Shown here: one piece after another, positions 1 through 12,026 of the stretch
Numbering within the stretch: the first letter of the stretch is position 1
Layout: each line of letters opens with the position of its first letter
Assembly (NCBI RefSeq): GCF_937616625.2
Contig: NC_065570.1
Coordinates: 48,475,665 to 48,539,664, forward strand
From: Mercurialis annua
Taxonomy: Eukaryota; Streptophyta; Magnoliopsida; Malpighiales; Euphorbiaceae
Reading direction: 5' to 3'
DNA length: 64,000 bases
The notes under the pieces: generated by a model
Databases searched by the model: none
Told to the model about the DNA's origin: nothing
Seen by the model: only the letters and a program-made list of their open reading frames with translations
Made by a program: the position numbers and the translations under genes

Positions 1-40
1 TACCGTCAGTTATCAATTCACTCATTCAGGTTCCAAAGAT

Positions 41-1029
41 GGGTTTTTGATTTTTGTGTGCCTATAAGGCATTGAAATTTCCGGTTTAGTACCTCTTTAT
101 AATATAATTCTAAAACAGTGTCTGGGCCCACACGTTCCGCATTGTGGGAATGCGAAACATGTGGCGTTCCGCATTCCTACAATGCGGAACGCATTAATCA
201 ACTGATTAATTACTTAATAAGTTGATTAATTACTCCCTAATGATTGGGGAGTACTTTTGTCTCCCCAATCATTGGTGTAACAATATTACTTACATACAAA
301 TTTAATCTAAAAATTATATATTCATTTTGCCTCAATAAAATTCGATCACTTAAAAAAAATATACTATTGAGAAAATCGATTTGACATTTGTAAGATTTAA
401 AAAATTAATATGATAGTATTAATAAAAAAATTAAAACAACCCAGTTTAATATGAGATAAAAATATCATACCGCATTTTAATTTTTTTATCAATACCATAC
501 AAATTTTTTAATTTATAAATGCCAAGTCGATTTTTTTAATAATATTTTATTTTAAGTGATCAAACTTTATTGAGACGAAATGGATATATAATTTTTAAAT
601 TAAATTTTTATTTAGATAATATTGGTACACTAGATTTGCTTTTTGTCATTTGTAGTATATGTTGTATTTTTAATATATTATTTATTTTAAAAATTGTTGT
701 TTAAATAAAATTAATATTATATCGTTTTTTAAAATTATATCATTTGTTAATTTATATCGTTTGTTAATATTAATTTAAAATCGTTTATTAATATTATATC
801 GTTTTTTAAAATTGTTAAAGTGCCCAAATATTAAAGTTGCTTAATTAGCTGATTATTGATTTAATCAGCTAATTAATGCGTTCCGCATTATAGGAATGCG
901 GAACGCCACGGGTTCCACATTCCCACAATGCGGAACGCGTGGACCCAAGCACTCTTTTGGAATTAAATTTTAAAGAGGCACTAAACCAAAAATTTCAATG
1001 CTTTATGTGCGCACAAAAATCAAAAACCC
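41..1029. mobile_element. Fold-back inverted-repeat element (~1 kb, non-coding)
   Basis: The two ends are inverted copies: GGGTTTTTGATTTTTGTG at the left recurs, reverse-complemented, at the right. The inversion continues inward for about 200 bp through two CG-containing blocks (TTCCGCATT / AATGCGGAAC). A second inner inversion (about 265-465 against 465-640) folds the AT-rich core on itself, so most of the element is one imperfect hairpin. An asymmetric ATATCGTTT-rich stretch (about 650-830) interrupts the right arm. No ORF is present. No clear target-site duplication is seen next to the termini, so the class is open (a Mutator-like or fold-back MITE is most likely). Confidence 0.75.
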
Positions 1030-1043
1030 TTCATTGTTATGAA

Positions 1044-1412
1044 GGCCAAATGTCGTAAAAAGGCCAAACCTTTCATAAAAGTTTCACAAAAGTCCTGACC
1101 TTTCAATTTTGTCGATTTTGGCCAAAAACAAATTATTTGATTTCAATTGTGGCCAACTCTCAATTTGATTTCAATTTGCCTATGTGACGCCTATGTGACG
1201 CCTATGTGACGCCTATGTGGCATGCCAAATATTGAAAGGTCAGGACTTTTGTGAAACCAAATAATTCATTTTTGGCCAAAATCGACAAAATTGAAAGGTC
1301 GGGACTTTTGTGAAACCAAATAATCAGTTTTTGGCTAAAATCGACAAAATTGAAAGGTCAGGACTTTTGTGAAAATTTTGTAAAAGGTTTGGCCTTTTTA
1401 CAACATTTGGCC
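1044..1412. mobile_element. Mutator-like MITE with 10 bp TSD
   Basis: The terminal inverted repeats begin GGCCAAATGTYGTAAAAAGG and extend about 130 bp with few mismatches. The element is flanked by the direct repeat TTGTTATGAA (1034-1043 and 1413-1422). Inside is a short array of CCTATGTGACG (about 1180-1220), and the right arm holds three copies of a unit with TTGAAAGGTC and GGACTTTTGTGAAA. It is non-coding. The 9-10 bp duplication points to a Mutator-type transposase. It sits directly against the fold-back element at 41-1029. Confidence 0.8.
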
Positions 1413-1894
1413 TTGTTATGAATGTCTACTTTCCATTCTACTATTCAAAATTAACTACTTGGAATCTATACTTTCAAGTACACTTAGAAGAGAAAAAAAC
1501 GGTATTTAATAATTTCTTTGAATCATTATAAATGCAGCAACTTGTTTGGGACCCAAGAAGTGAAAACTATCGAAATCAAATGAAAAAAAAGAAAGAAAGA
1601 AAGAAAGCAAGTGGGTTTATATCACAGAAACAAAGTCAATAACGATACATCACAGGGGAGTTAGATAATAAAAAATAAAAGACAATAAGCCAAAAAAATA
1701 CAATTAAAAATAATATCAAAAAAATAAAAAACAATCTGAAATAATTGATAATATCTTGAGGATAAGAAAAATAATTGTCTATCATATTCTCTTAATGCCA
1801 TCTATATAGAAAGATTAATTTATAAATATATTATTTAAATACAAGTTTGATTTTTAAGTTTTTTATTTATTATGAAAAAATGTATTAGAATTAA

Positions 1895-2303
1895 GAGTAA
1901 ATTACTGTAAAGCCCCTCACGTTTATCATAATTCACAGTTTGGTATAACTTATTTGAAAATTAAATGATTTGATACCTCAGTTTTGATTTCGTAAACTAT
2001 AAGACCCTTCTGTTAAATATAGGCACCAAATTATTAACGGAATGAAACGTGAGGTACCAAATCATTTGCAAATCATTTGAAAATGAGGTATCAGATCGTT
2101 AAAATAATTAAAAATGAGATAACAAATCCTTTACATAATTGAAACTGAGTTAGCAAATCGTTTGAAAGTAAATATCAAATTATTAACAGAACTAATAGAA
2201 GGTCTTATAGTCTAAAAAATCAAAAATTAAATACCAAATCGTTTGATTTTTAAATAATGCGTACCAAATTGTAAATTATGATGGGTTTTAGAATAATTTG
2301 CTA
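1895..2303. mobile_element. Mutator-like MITE, 9 bp TSD TAGAATTAA
   Basis: The inverted ends are GAGTAAATTACTGTAAAGCCC on the left and, reverse-complemented, TAGCAAATTATTCTAAAACCC on the right. They are bounded by the identical 9-mer TAGAATTAA at 1886-1894 and 2304-2312. Internal sequence repeats variants of 'accaaatcgtttgaa'. There is no coding capacity. The 9 bp duplication is the Mutator-superfamily signature. Confidence 0.75.
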
Positions 2304-2312
2304 TAGAATTAA

Positions 2313-3584
2313 TATGGCCATACAGCAAACCTCATCACCCAAATGCTGTGCAAAAATACAAAGTAACCCCATCTTCAATCTTCAATCAACAATCTTCAAT
2401 CAAAATTTACACAATACTCCCAATACAAACATACCAAATATGAAAAAACAAATGACCAGCCATTTTTATGGGCCCCAAAACTGAAGTTAGGTGAGCTTTT
2501 CCTCTCTTGAAACCCATTTTTGTTTTTCTGTTTACATGTTCCCTTCCATGTGTCTTACCTATTATTCATTTGGGTTCTACACTTTTCTTTCAATAATCTT
2601 TGATGTGCTGAATTATATTTAACAAATGTTCACAGATTCACATGAGAACCCATCTTGCTCTTTACTTCAGGCTAGGTGGCACGGACACTTCATTCGATTA
2701 AAAATTTTCATTTTGAGATTGTGTTAGAAATCTGACATTTCAAACATGTGTAAAGCTTTAAAATGATAATGTTTCGCCGTGTCTATATTCAAGTATTTCA
2801 ATTTTCAATATTTGTCTGTACTACCCAGTTTTCCGGTGGAGTTTTTCATTCGGTTTGAGTCAAACCAAATCGATATTTTAATAGGTTGTTTAAATCTTTT
2901 CAGTTCGGTTTGTACTAAATTTAACTCAAATTTTGTTTGTCAAAAACCTAATCAACCCAAAAAATTATAATTTTTTTATAATGTCAAACCGGACTAAATT
3001 TAGCGGTTCAACTTTTTAGTTTGATATTTGCACACACACCTACTTGAAGATCTTCATTTATATGCTAACTAACATGCATAAACAAAAGAAGCAAATGAAA
3101 ATTAGTGACTTGCCATTTTGGAATTGAGTTTTTAATATTATGTTAAAATAGACATTAGCAGCCATCTAAATGAGATTTGAATGACTTTAGCTCAGAAGAA
3201 GAAAAGAATTTTCTTTGATTAGCCAATAAAGGTATCTAACAAGACTCCTCAAAATAATAACCAATGCTACTTAACTTCAATCTCTCAAATGAAGAAATGA
3301 AAAGATTACAACAATTATGACCCACAAGCAGCAACCATATTGACATTACCAAACTTTACCAACCCAAATCTGCAATTCAAGTGTTTTGCTTATTTCCCAA
3401 ATCTACATACCAAATGGACCTCTACCTTATATTTATAGCAATATATATATGTTTATATATATATACCAACGGGTCCGGCACCGACACAATTCCTTCCATC
3501 TTTCTTGCTTCTTTTAGAGCACAAGTAAAGGAATCCTTGCTTGTTACTTGGAATCTTTCATTGCCATATGCTAAAAATGTACAA
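2313..3584. other. Intergenic, downstream of the XBAT31-like gene
   Basis: AT-rich DNA with no recognisable gene. The short open frames here have no family features. An AT microsatellite (about 3438-3466) lies about 120 bp beyond the stop codon of the minus-strand gene and probably falls in or near its 3' UTR. Confidence 0.6.
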
Positions 3585-5937
3585 TCAAGGCTTATCGATC
3601 CACTCATTGTCTGCAGCGATTCTTCCCGAGCTACGTCCGGTTATCTTTCCAAAGGAACTTATTGTTGATAATCCCTTGAAGCTGCTGCTTCCCTCGTTGC
3701 TGAAATTTCGCGACTTTCTTGCCTTTCGTATCTTTGGTGAACCTATTTCACCAATATCTTGATCATTAGTGTCATCTGAATTCTTAACTTTAGCAACAAC
3801 TAGACGGACGATTGTGCTTCGACAGAATGGGCAGACCGGAGGGTTGAGGCTTGCGGTTGTTGGACTGGGTTTATTGTGACAGCACAGGGCTAGTGTACAT
3901 TGTGCACACATTTGGTGACCACAATCTTGTACTTCAATTGTGCAAACTTGCTCAAAGCAAATGCAGCATAGCTCCGTATCACTTGCCTGTGTAAAACAAT
4001 TGACCGAAAAATACATTAGCTCTATATCGATTTGGTTTGGTTTGAATTTTTTTTTAATCGTTGTAAATATGGTTTTGTTAGGTTCCGGAAAAACTTAAAA
4101 CCTTGGTCTGGCTAAATTTGAACTGAATACACACTCCTAGATTTGACTATGTACGTAACATACAAAAACTAAAAGAAACGAACTTTGATCGCGAATCCAA
4201 AAATAATTGTCCATCATTAGGATTAGGAATGACGATAAAATATATTTTCTATGACGATCCTTAATGATCACATACATCAAAAATGGATGATACAAGTTGC
4301 GGATTTGAAAATCGAAAAATAAAAGCTCAAAAACTTTACCTCGGATATATTATCATCGGCCTCAGCATCAGAATGTGATGGAGATGGAATTGAATAAGCA
4401 GTGCCCTTGAGGATATTCTTTTCCCTCTCCCTGTTTGCATCCATTAAGGCACTTTCGAGCAGAGCTTTAGCTTCCTGATTTAGTTCGCTGATGAACTTTA
4501 AAGGTGACGGCCACACGAGGGGCTCAGCGGAAGAGGGATTTAATAAGGCTGCACAAGCTCCATGTTTGTTCTTCAAAGCAACCAAATAGGGTATTCTCCT
4601 GTGTAGCGATAATTTAATCAGTACTCTTCATTTTTATATATAAATACATATGATACAATTTTGAACAAGTCAATGCTGAACCATTTCAATCATAATCAGA
4701 AATACAGACATATTCAGAAATAATATAAAATAATAAAAAAAAACAAATAACTGCTAGCCAATTTTGAATACGAATATATATAACAATTTAGCTATACCCA
4801 GATGAATCTCGTTGAAGACGATCTGCACCCCAAGCTAGCAATTCGCGGATGCAATCAAGGGATCCGCCTCTAGCAGCCAAATGAAGAGGAGTACTTCCTG
4901 CACAGCTGTAATCAGTAATATAAGTTAATAAAACAAATCAAATCAAATACGAGATCGATGCAAGTAACAGTATCTATCAATCTATCTAATCATTACCCGT
5001 ATCCGCCTGTTGAAGCACAGACAAGAGCTCCATTGTCCAACAAAATGCGAACACATTCAGGCCGTCTTTGACGAGCAGCTAAATGCAACGGTGCAGCTCC
5101 TTTACCATCTCGAATATTAACAAACCGTGCATATCCCCTAGATTCAAATAACTACAGAAGTTAGTTACAAAGATCCATCAAGAAATAAAAAACAATACCA
5201 ACTTCATAAATCTTGGAAAAAAACAAAAACTTACCATGAGGCAGCAACAGGACTAGATTGAGCAGCAGAGAGAACAGCTTGAAGACAATCAGAATGACCA
5301 TAATAAGCAGCATAATGTAAGCAAGTTCTTTCATTTAGTGAATCAAACTTCAAAATCTGACCAATCACAAGAATCATACAGAAAAACTGGTCAACATTGA
5401 AGCTAAAATCACAAGAAACAAATTTAAATTAGTCCGATTTCGACATACATTTGCTCCAGCTTCAATTAGCTTCTTCAAACATCCAATTTTGCCAAGCATT
5501 GCAGCCAACATAAGTGGAGTCTACACAAATTACAATCAAACAAATCAAGATTATGATCAAGAAAACAACCAAAATCTAAAAAAAATCTAAACAAAAGCTA
5601 AAATATTTACCTGTTTATGACGATTAACAACATCAGGATCCACAGATCGCTCCAAAAGCACAGACATAATCTAGAAAACCAGAACAAAAAAACCATCTTT
5701 AGCATTAAAATCTCAGAACCATTTCAAATAAAAATTTAAAGAAAATTCACCCACCTCGATCCGGCCATTGAGAGCAGCAATATGAAGTGGAGATTGACGA
5801 TCATAAGCAGTAGTTTGATGAACAAGAGAAGGGTCTCTCTCAATCATAATCTTTACACTCTCTAAATCACCACACTGAACTGCACTAAAGAACCCACCAT
5901 TTTCTCTACTCGCTGCACAACTCAGTCCCTGACCCAT
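3585..5937 (-). CDS. XBAT31: Ankyrin-repeat RING E3 ubiquitin ligase, XB3/XBAT31 family
   Basis: Eight exons on the minus strand, all with GT-AG introns: 5755-5937, 5611-5670, 5449-5520, 5235-5356, 4997-5137, 4798-4905, 4340-4598 and 3585-3986. They join in frame to 448 residues plus a stop, close to the usual XBAT31 length. Ankyrin repeats occupy about residues 14-250 (recurrent TPLHLAA-type cores). A family-typical segment follows (NPSSAEPLVWPSP, about 250-265). The C3HC4 RING has C322, C325, C337, H339, C342, C345, C367 and C370. A Ser/Lys-rich tail ends the protein. The start MGQGLSC fits the family and reads as an N-myristoylation site (G2, S6) with a nearby Cys7, so membrane attachment is inferred. 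Family members transfer ubiquitin from E2 to target proteins in defence and growth signalling. The substrate here cannot be seen. No frameshift or missing RING ligand is present. XBAT31 against a sister XBAT paralogue is judged from the N-terminus and central block only. Confidence 0.93.
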
Positions 5938-6088
5938 TTCTTTATTATTTTTCTACCACTTCCCCACTTCACTCTCCGGTCACCGGAGAGCCACTACGCC
6001 GCCCTGCACCGCCACCTTCAGTGGTGCTGGTTTCTCTCTGTAATGAGAAGTTGAAATCTTTAAGAAGGGAGTCCTTTTTTAAGGGACA

Positions 6089-6096
6089 GTTTTATA
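6089..6096 (-). promoter_or_regulatory. TATA box of the XBAT31-like gene
   Basis: On the minus strand this reads TATAAAAC within a CT-rich context (CTCTCTCTATAAAAC), about 155 bp upstream of the ATG at 5937. Pyrimidine-rich patches on both sides are typical of plant core promoters. Transcription probably begins about 25-35 bp downstream (around 6055-6065), giving a 5' UTR of about 120 nt. Position-based inference. Confidence 0.5.
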
Positions 6097-6141
6097 GAGA
6101 GAGAAAACATTATTTTTCTAGAGAGAGAAAGTCTTTCATTT

Positions 6142-7533
6142 TGTTATTGGAGTTTGGAGCTACCCGAGACGCTGACCGTGTCAGACATTTAGCGTATTTT
6201 CGGGCAGCAGTCAGATATTTGTTCGGGCAGATTTATTTACATAGATTCCATCCAACAGTAACTCTGCTTACTTATTTACTTATTTTCCTTGTCCAAATTT
6301 AAGGTTTGGGGTTGATCGTGACCGTTGAATGCTGCTATAGTATGCTTTCACCGTTGGATTTTGTAAGAACATAAAGATAATTCAGGTCTTTGGATAATAT
6401 TTTAATGGAAATATTTCAAAAAAAATTACACCTCTCTGTCTATCGGATTTGACTATTTATATAAATTAAAAAATAATTTTATTAATTTTTTTTATCAGAA
6501 ATAGAGATCTATTTTATGTTAGTTATTAGCGGGGAGGTTAACAAAAATTAATTAATACCACAAATTATTTTTAAACAGACAAATCACGGTCTGAAAGAGA
6601 GTCAGAACTCACGCAGTGTGAAGGCCTTGATCATTAGGCCAAATCTTTATGTGCTATTTTTACTAAATTATAAATTTTATTATTTTTACATATGGCTATT
6701 TTTCTAATTTCACTAAGTTAAATAATTAAATTTTTAATTAAAGATAAAAAATTTAGTTTAAGTTGTATTAAATTTATACAATTATTTCAATATTTTAAGC
6801 CATTTTTTTTTATTTTATTGACAAATTTGAAAGGTTGATTAGTCTTTTTTTCTTGAAAATTCATCAAACTTTATTAGTCGAATATGAAACAATTATATTT
6901 GTAAAAAGTTCGGAAAAATTAAAAATTAAACCCCATAACTTGACATGAAACAAACAACATGCCGCCTGATTCGCAGATCTACTTACGAAAAAAAATTATC
7001 TAACTGTTTCGCCAATAAAATGTCGTGTTTGCTCAATTTTCACCATCACCCGCAAACTGATTTGTGAAATCAGAAACTACAGCCGTGACACCGGATACAA
7101 CAACACATGAAGACCCTTCATAAAAAAAGGGATAACCACCTTTCACATAGAAAGAACGATAAACCTTTCGTATAGAAAAAACGAAACAAAATTATTAAAA
7201 CAAACAAACAAAATACAACATTAAAAAAAAAAAAAAAAACCATTATAGCTCATGTACGATTTCATCTTTGTTGTTGAAAGATTTCTGATCTATATTCGAT
7301 TCTTAATTTATGAAAATTTGAATTGGATTTGCGCTTCGTCGATAAATTTAATCCATCAAAAAAATTTGGCTACTTGTTTTACTATATGATATTAAAATAA
7401 TGTAAAAGAAAAGATAGCTATGTCAACAGCATATCTAAATTATTGACGGCAGCCGAAAAAGAATTGAGAAAAGAGATATGGACGGCTAGGGGTATTTAGA
7501 GAAAAAAGAGATAAGAGATGCTAGATTTTTTTT
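6142..7533. other. AT-rich intergenic DNA upstream of the XBAT31-like gene
   Basis: No gene is seen. The first part probably includes distal promoter sequence of the minus-strand E3 ligase gene. The phrase GAAAGGTTGATTAG at about 6830 recurs at 7851, just outside the MITE at 7534-7840, so the neighbourhood holds a small older duplication. Confidence 0.5.
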
Positions 7534-7840
7534 GTTAATGTCAAAAAAAATCATAAATTTTATATGTTTTCTCATTTCAATCACGCAGTTTAAATTTTTT
7601 CATTTTCATGCATGAACTACTACTTTTTCTCAAATTCATGCACGGTGCTGAGGTGACACTCACTCATTGGTGTAAAATGACTTCCACCTCAGCGAATTAC
7701 ACCAATGGAGTCGTGACACCTAAGCACCGTGCATGAATTTAAGAAAAAGTGGTAGTTCGTGCATGAAAATGAGAAAATTTAAACTATGTGATTAAAATAA
7801 GAAAACGTGTAAAGTTGGTGAATTTTTATGACATTAACCC
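7534..7840. mobile_element. MITE with ~130 bp terminal inverted repeats
   Basis: The left end begins GTTAATGTCA and the right end is its reverse complement. Inverted homology continues through GTTTTCTCATTTCAATCAC and TTCATGCACGGTGCTGAGGT to near the centre, so the whole element folds. The flanks are poly-T, so the target-site duplication cannot be defined. It is non-coding. Confidence 0.65.
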
Positions 7841-10150
7841 TTTTTTTTTTGAAAGGTTGATTAGTTATTGTGTATAGTTTTTTTTTCGAGATAGAAAGAT
7901 AAATTGATATGTTGAAGGCTTACATGATAATGAAAGTCATATAACAAAGATTTAAACATAAGATTTAAATATTTATTTCTAGTTAAATTTAAATACCTTT
8001 TTATTTCTATTAGTTTTAGTTATATTATAATTTTTGATGAAAAAAGTTATATTATGATTTTATAAAAATATTAAATTTAAATTGTATATTTTGTAGGTAG
8101 ATATTTTTTTTTTAAATTTATATTACATATTAATATTTAATACAAAAGGTAAATATTTACTTTTTATTTTTTATTTTTAAATAGAAATAATTAATAATTA
8201 ATAAAAAATAATATTATAATTGTAAATGTGAATGTTAATTATTAAATTACTTTTTATAATTATATGTCATTAATATTAAAGTTAAATTAAATTACTTTTA
8301 ACAAATATTATTGTTTATCGAATAAAAGTTAATTACTTATAATTTTTAATAAAATTTAAATTTTTAATTATAAATATTTTTATTGGTTTTAGTATTAGAA
8401 ACATAAAATATTTATTAGTAAATAATAAAAGAAATAATAAAAATGTATTTTATTAATAATAATATTAACCATTTAAATTAATTTTAACATATAGTTTTTT
8501 TATCACTTTTAACTTGGCTCTGGTAGTAATTATAATTATATTGATATCAATACAATTTTACTATTCTAATTTTAGCTATTATTAAAATTTTATCCTTTAT
8601 TTGATTAATTAGTAATCAAATACTTAAATTATTTAACTTAAGTTAAATTTTATTAAATTAATTTTGTGATAGATAATCGGTTATTAACTATTAGTTTTAT
8701 AATATTTATAGTTCTAATTATATTTAAATTTATTTTTACAATTTGTAATTCTGTATACTATTAATTTAATATGTTAAAAATTATTTATATTCTATAACTA
8801 TTTATAAGTTAAAAATTAAACTTTTAACTTTTATTGATTATAGCAATTTTAAAATTAGTATAGTATCTAAATTTATTTAAATGACATTAATAGTTAATAA
8901 TATAAATAATTATAACTATATTCTATTATTGGATAATAATAAAAAAAAAATATTATAATAAGTAAAGTTTATGCAATTATCATGCATCAATAAATGAGTT
9001 GAGCAGCATGGGATTTGTTTGGCAGTTCCTTCTCTAATTTGCCCCTCACTGTTACTGAATATTACACTGTATGTCTCGTGCTTGCTTATAGTACCTTTTA
9101 CCAAGAAAGCAACAGTGATCCGTGTCTGATGTTAAACAGTAAATTGACTGTTAAATCCTCACTGAAATTTCTTTAGGCATCATAAAATTACTAAATTTAG
9201 AGAAAAACTATAACAATAGTGTATGGATTTTATAAATTTACATTTTTAATATTTAACTTTAATATCTTTTAAAGTGATATTTAAATTTTTTTTAAGTACA
9301 AGAGGAGTGTTTATAGTCATTTTTAATTATGTAAATCAGTGCCAAAAATAAACTTTAAATTTAGTGTTGTAATTTACCATTTTGATCATATATATCATTT
9401 ACATATGTTATTGTCATCAATTTTAGGGTCACTCTTCAATCCAGCACTGGATCGGAGAGTCAAGCATTTTGATGATATAATAAGGACAAAACTACTTACT
9501 GTTTGATGAATTGGTTAAAGAGTAAATACTTTATATATATTTTAATAGTTACACTCTCATTCTCATGAATAAAGAAAGTGAATACACTTTTCTATATAAT
9601 TAGTTAATAGGAGTAGATTTAATTATTTTAATATAAATATTAGTTCACAAATAATTTTATTTATTAAAATTAAAAAATTAATACCTACTACATGTTTTTA
9701 AAAAATAGATAAATATTAAAAATTTAAATTTTTAATAAAATAATTATTTCTAAATTATAATTTTTTAGTTAAATATTTATTACTTTTATTAATTATTAAT
9801 TAAAGTGACCCATATTATTAATTTTTTTAACTGATTAAATATATAAATATTCTATTGATCTAATTTTTTCATTTAATTGAAATACATTATTTATGAATTT
9901 AGTTATTGAAAATTTCATTATTTCAATACTCTTCACCTTATATAATAAATTTTTTTATCCGAATAATTCAACATGATAGAAATTTTTTATGATTTTGATT
10001 TAATTGAAAATTATTGTTTTCAAGTTTACTTAGCGCTAATTATTATTATTCAAATGTACAATAGATACGAAATAGATAGTAAGTAGTTTCATGTATGAAT
10101 TTTCAAAAAGGCAGTCTGACAATATAGGACATAACTGTATTTTATGACAT
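7841..10150. other. Very AT-rich intergenic DNA
   Basis: Long A/T-dominated stretch with no recognisable coding, RNA or element boundary. A less AT-rich island at about 8995-9130 carries no family feature I can identify. Confidence 0.5.
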
Positions 10151-10159
10151 CTGATTGAA

Positions 10160-11190
10160 CCGATTAAAACGTATCTGGAAAGGGTTTTCGTCCCCTTGAA
10201 GCTGCTGGCGGCGTACAATTTGATATAGATATAGAAATATAGATATATATATATATGAAGATGGAGAAGTCAGATTCGTCCTTTAAAAGGGTTTTCGTCC
10301 CCTTGAAGCTACTGGCGGCGTACAAATATATATATACATATATATATATAAAAAAAAATTGTTAGCTATTCAAGGGATAGAAAGGGGATAGAAGTATATT
10401 TTTAAAAACCATCCCGAGTATTTTTATCATAACTCGCTTTTCCGATGTCGATGGAAAGGTAACTCGAATACCTACAACCTTCATGAAGATGTTCGGTCTG
10501 GATTCAACCTGAAAAAGGGACGAAAGTGCCCTTGAAGCTGCTTCATGTGCGCAGCTTTATGAAATCTACATGTACCCAGTCCGAGTATTTAATTTGTAAA
10601 TCGTTTTTTCGACATCGGATTTCATCGATTCAAATATCCCTGAAAAGGTAACTTGAATACTTACGATTTTTATAAAGACATCCAATCCGGATTCGACCTG
10701 GAACATGGACAAAAGGTGCCTTGAAGCTGCTACATGTTTATATCATGGTGAAATCTATATATATTCAGATTGTGTATTTATGTCATAACCTGTTCCCCCG
10801 ACGTCGGATTTTATTGATTCAAACGTCCTTGTAAAGGTAATTCGAATACCTACAACTTTCATGAAAACGTCTGGTTCGGATTCGTCCTCTAAAAGGCACA
10901 AAATCTCCCTTCAATCTTCTACATGTGTGGAGACATGGTCAAATCTACGCACTATCTATAGGACTATCCCGTATATTGAAAATTTACACATGCCTATATC
11001 CGTATATATCCACCTTTTTAAAAAAAAGGTAGAAGTATCTTGCAAAACCATCCTGGATATTTATGCTATAATGCTTTTTTCCGACCTCTGATTTAACTGA
11101 TTCGAACGACCCTAGAAAGCTAACTCTACATTTTTTGCGAAGACATCAAATTCGGATTCATCCTCAAATAAGGACGAAATTGTCCTTGAA
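10160..11190. repeat. Degenerate ~189 bp tandem array plus 103 bp duplication
   Basis: A unit with the core GGTAACTCGAATACCTAC recurs at 10458, 10647, 10836 and (diverged) 11119. The spacings are 189, 189 and 283 bp. Each unit also holds a version of TCGGATTTCATCGATTC, TTCGGATTCGTCCT and CCCTTGAAGCTGCT. At the left edge a 103 bp segment (GGGTTTTCGTCCCCTTGAAG... GGCGGCGTACAA) is present twice, at about 10177-10218 and 10279-10323, separated by AT microsatellites. No ORF spans the array. It looks like a short decayed satellite or the tandem part of an unrecognised element. Confidence 0.7.
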
Positions 11191-11207
11191 TCGATGTAAC
11201 TTTTTAA

Positions 11208-11409
11208 CATGAGTAGGGTTTGAACCCGCGGCCTCATTTAAGTCAGGAGAGCGTCTTACCAACTCATCTGCGTCTTAGGGTTCTAGTTTGAATTTTTTTA
11301 GCACATCTTTATTTTCAATGAAATATAAAGCTACAAAATATATACGAAAACGAATCTGTAAAACAGGAATGTACTATAAAAAACTAAATTTAAAAATAAT
11401 AAAATGTGT
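11208..11409 (+). mobile_element. Small retroposon-like insertion with antisense tRNA-like segment
   Basis: A 202 bp segment lies between perfect 15 bp direct repeats GATGTAACTTTTTAA (11193-11207 and 11410-11424), which is the length expected of LINE-mediated target-site duplications. On the minus strand, 11213-11285 resembles a tRNA: a D-arm/A-box-like GATGAGTTGGTAAGACGC is followed about 25 nt later by a T-arm/B-box-like GCGGGTTCAAACCC. The right end of the insertion is A-rich (AAAAATAATAAAA). A complete tRNA cloverleaf is not convincing. It is probably a SINE-like or chimeric retroposon. The opposite orientations of tRNA segment and tail are odd. Confidence 0.55.
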
Positions 11410-11508
11410 GATGTAACTTTTTAAATGATATATTGCAATTATACAAACGCAAAAGGTTATAATTTAATATAACATTTTTTTTGAATCTTATAAAATGTTG
11501 AGATCTTA

Positions 11509-12023
11509 GGGGCCGTTTGGTTCAAGGTTGTAAATGGGAATCGGAATGGGAATCAGAATGGGAATGATTGTTTTCATTTTTTGTTTGGTTCAAAGTGTAG
11601 GAATGGGAATGGGTAAAGTTTAATAAAAATATTATTTATTATTTATTAAAAATATTTTTATATAAAAAAATATTTTTTTAAAAAAATAAAAAAAATTATT
11701 TAAAAACAATAAGAAAAATAAGAAAAAAATATTTTTTTAAAACAAATATTAAAATATATTTTTTTATTTTAAGTATATTTTTTAAAATTTTAAAATAATT
11801 TTTTTAATAATTATATATTTATTATTTATCATTAAAATATTTTGTTAAATTTTGATTCTCATTCCCAAAAGTACATTCCCATGGGGTAAGGGGAGAATGA
11901 GTGATTTCCATTGAAAGGGGGGTAATCACATTCCCATTCTCTAATATAATTTGACAAAACAAACACAAACAATGGGAGTCATTCTCATTCTCATTCCCAT
12001 CTCCCCCTTTTTTAAACGGCCCC
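11509..12023. mobile_element. Tourist-like (PIF/Harbinger) MITE, TTA TSD
   Basis: The left terminus GGGGCCGTTTGGTTC is mirrored by the right terminus ...AAACGGCCCC, and the 3 bp duplication TTA flanks both ends (11506-11508 and 12024-12026). Subterminal regions are full of GGGAATGGGAATG-type repeats on the left and ATTCTCATTCCC on the right, again inverted. Both the TIR and TTA TSD are standard for Tourist elements of the PIF/Harbinger superfamily. No transposase is present. Confidence 0.88.
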
Positions 12024-12026
12024 TTA

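Noticed and set aside
6021..6302. 93-codon plus-strand frame upstream of the E3 ligase gene
   Set aside because: It overlaps the promoter and 5' UTR of the minus-strand gene and has no domain.
11213..11285. Functional tRNA gene on the minus strand
   Set aside because: A- and B-box-like stretches exist, but acceptor and anticodon stems are not convincing and it lies in a TSD-bounded insertion.
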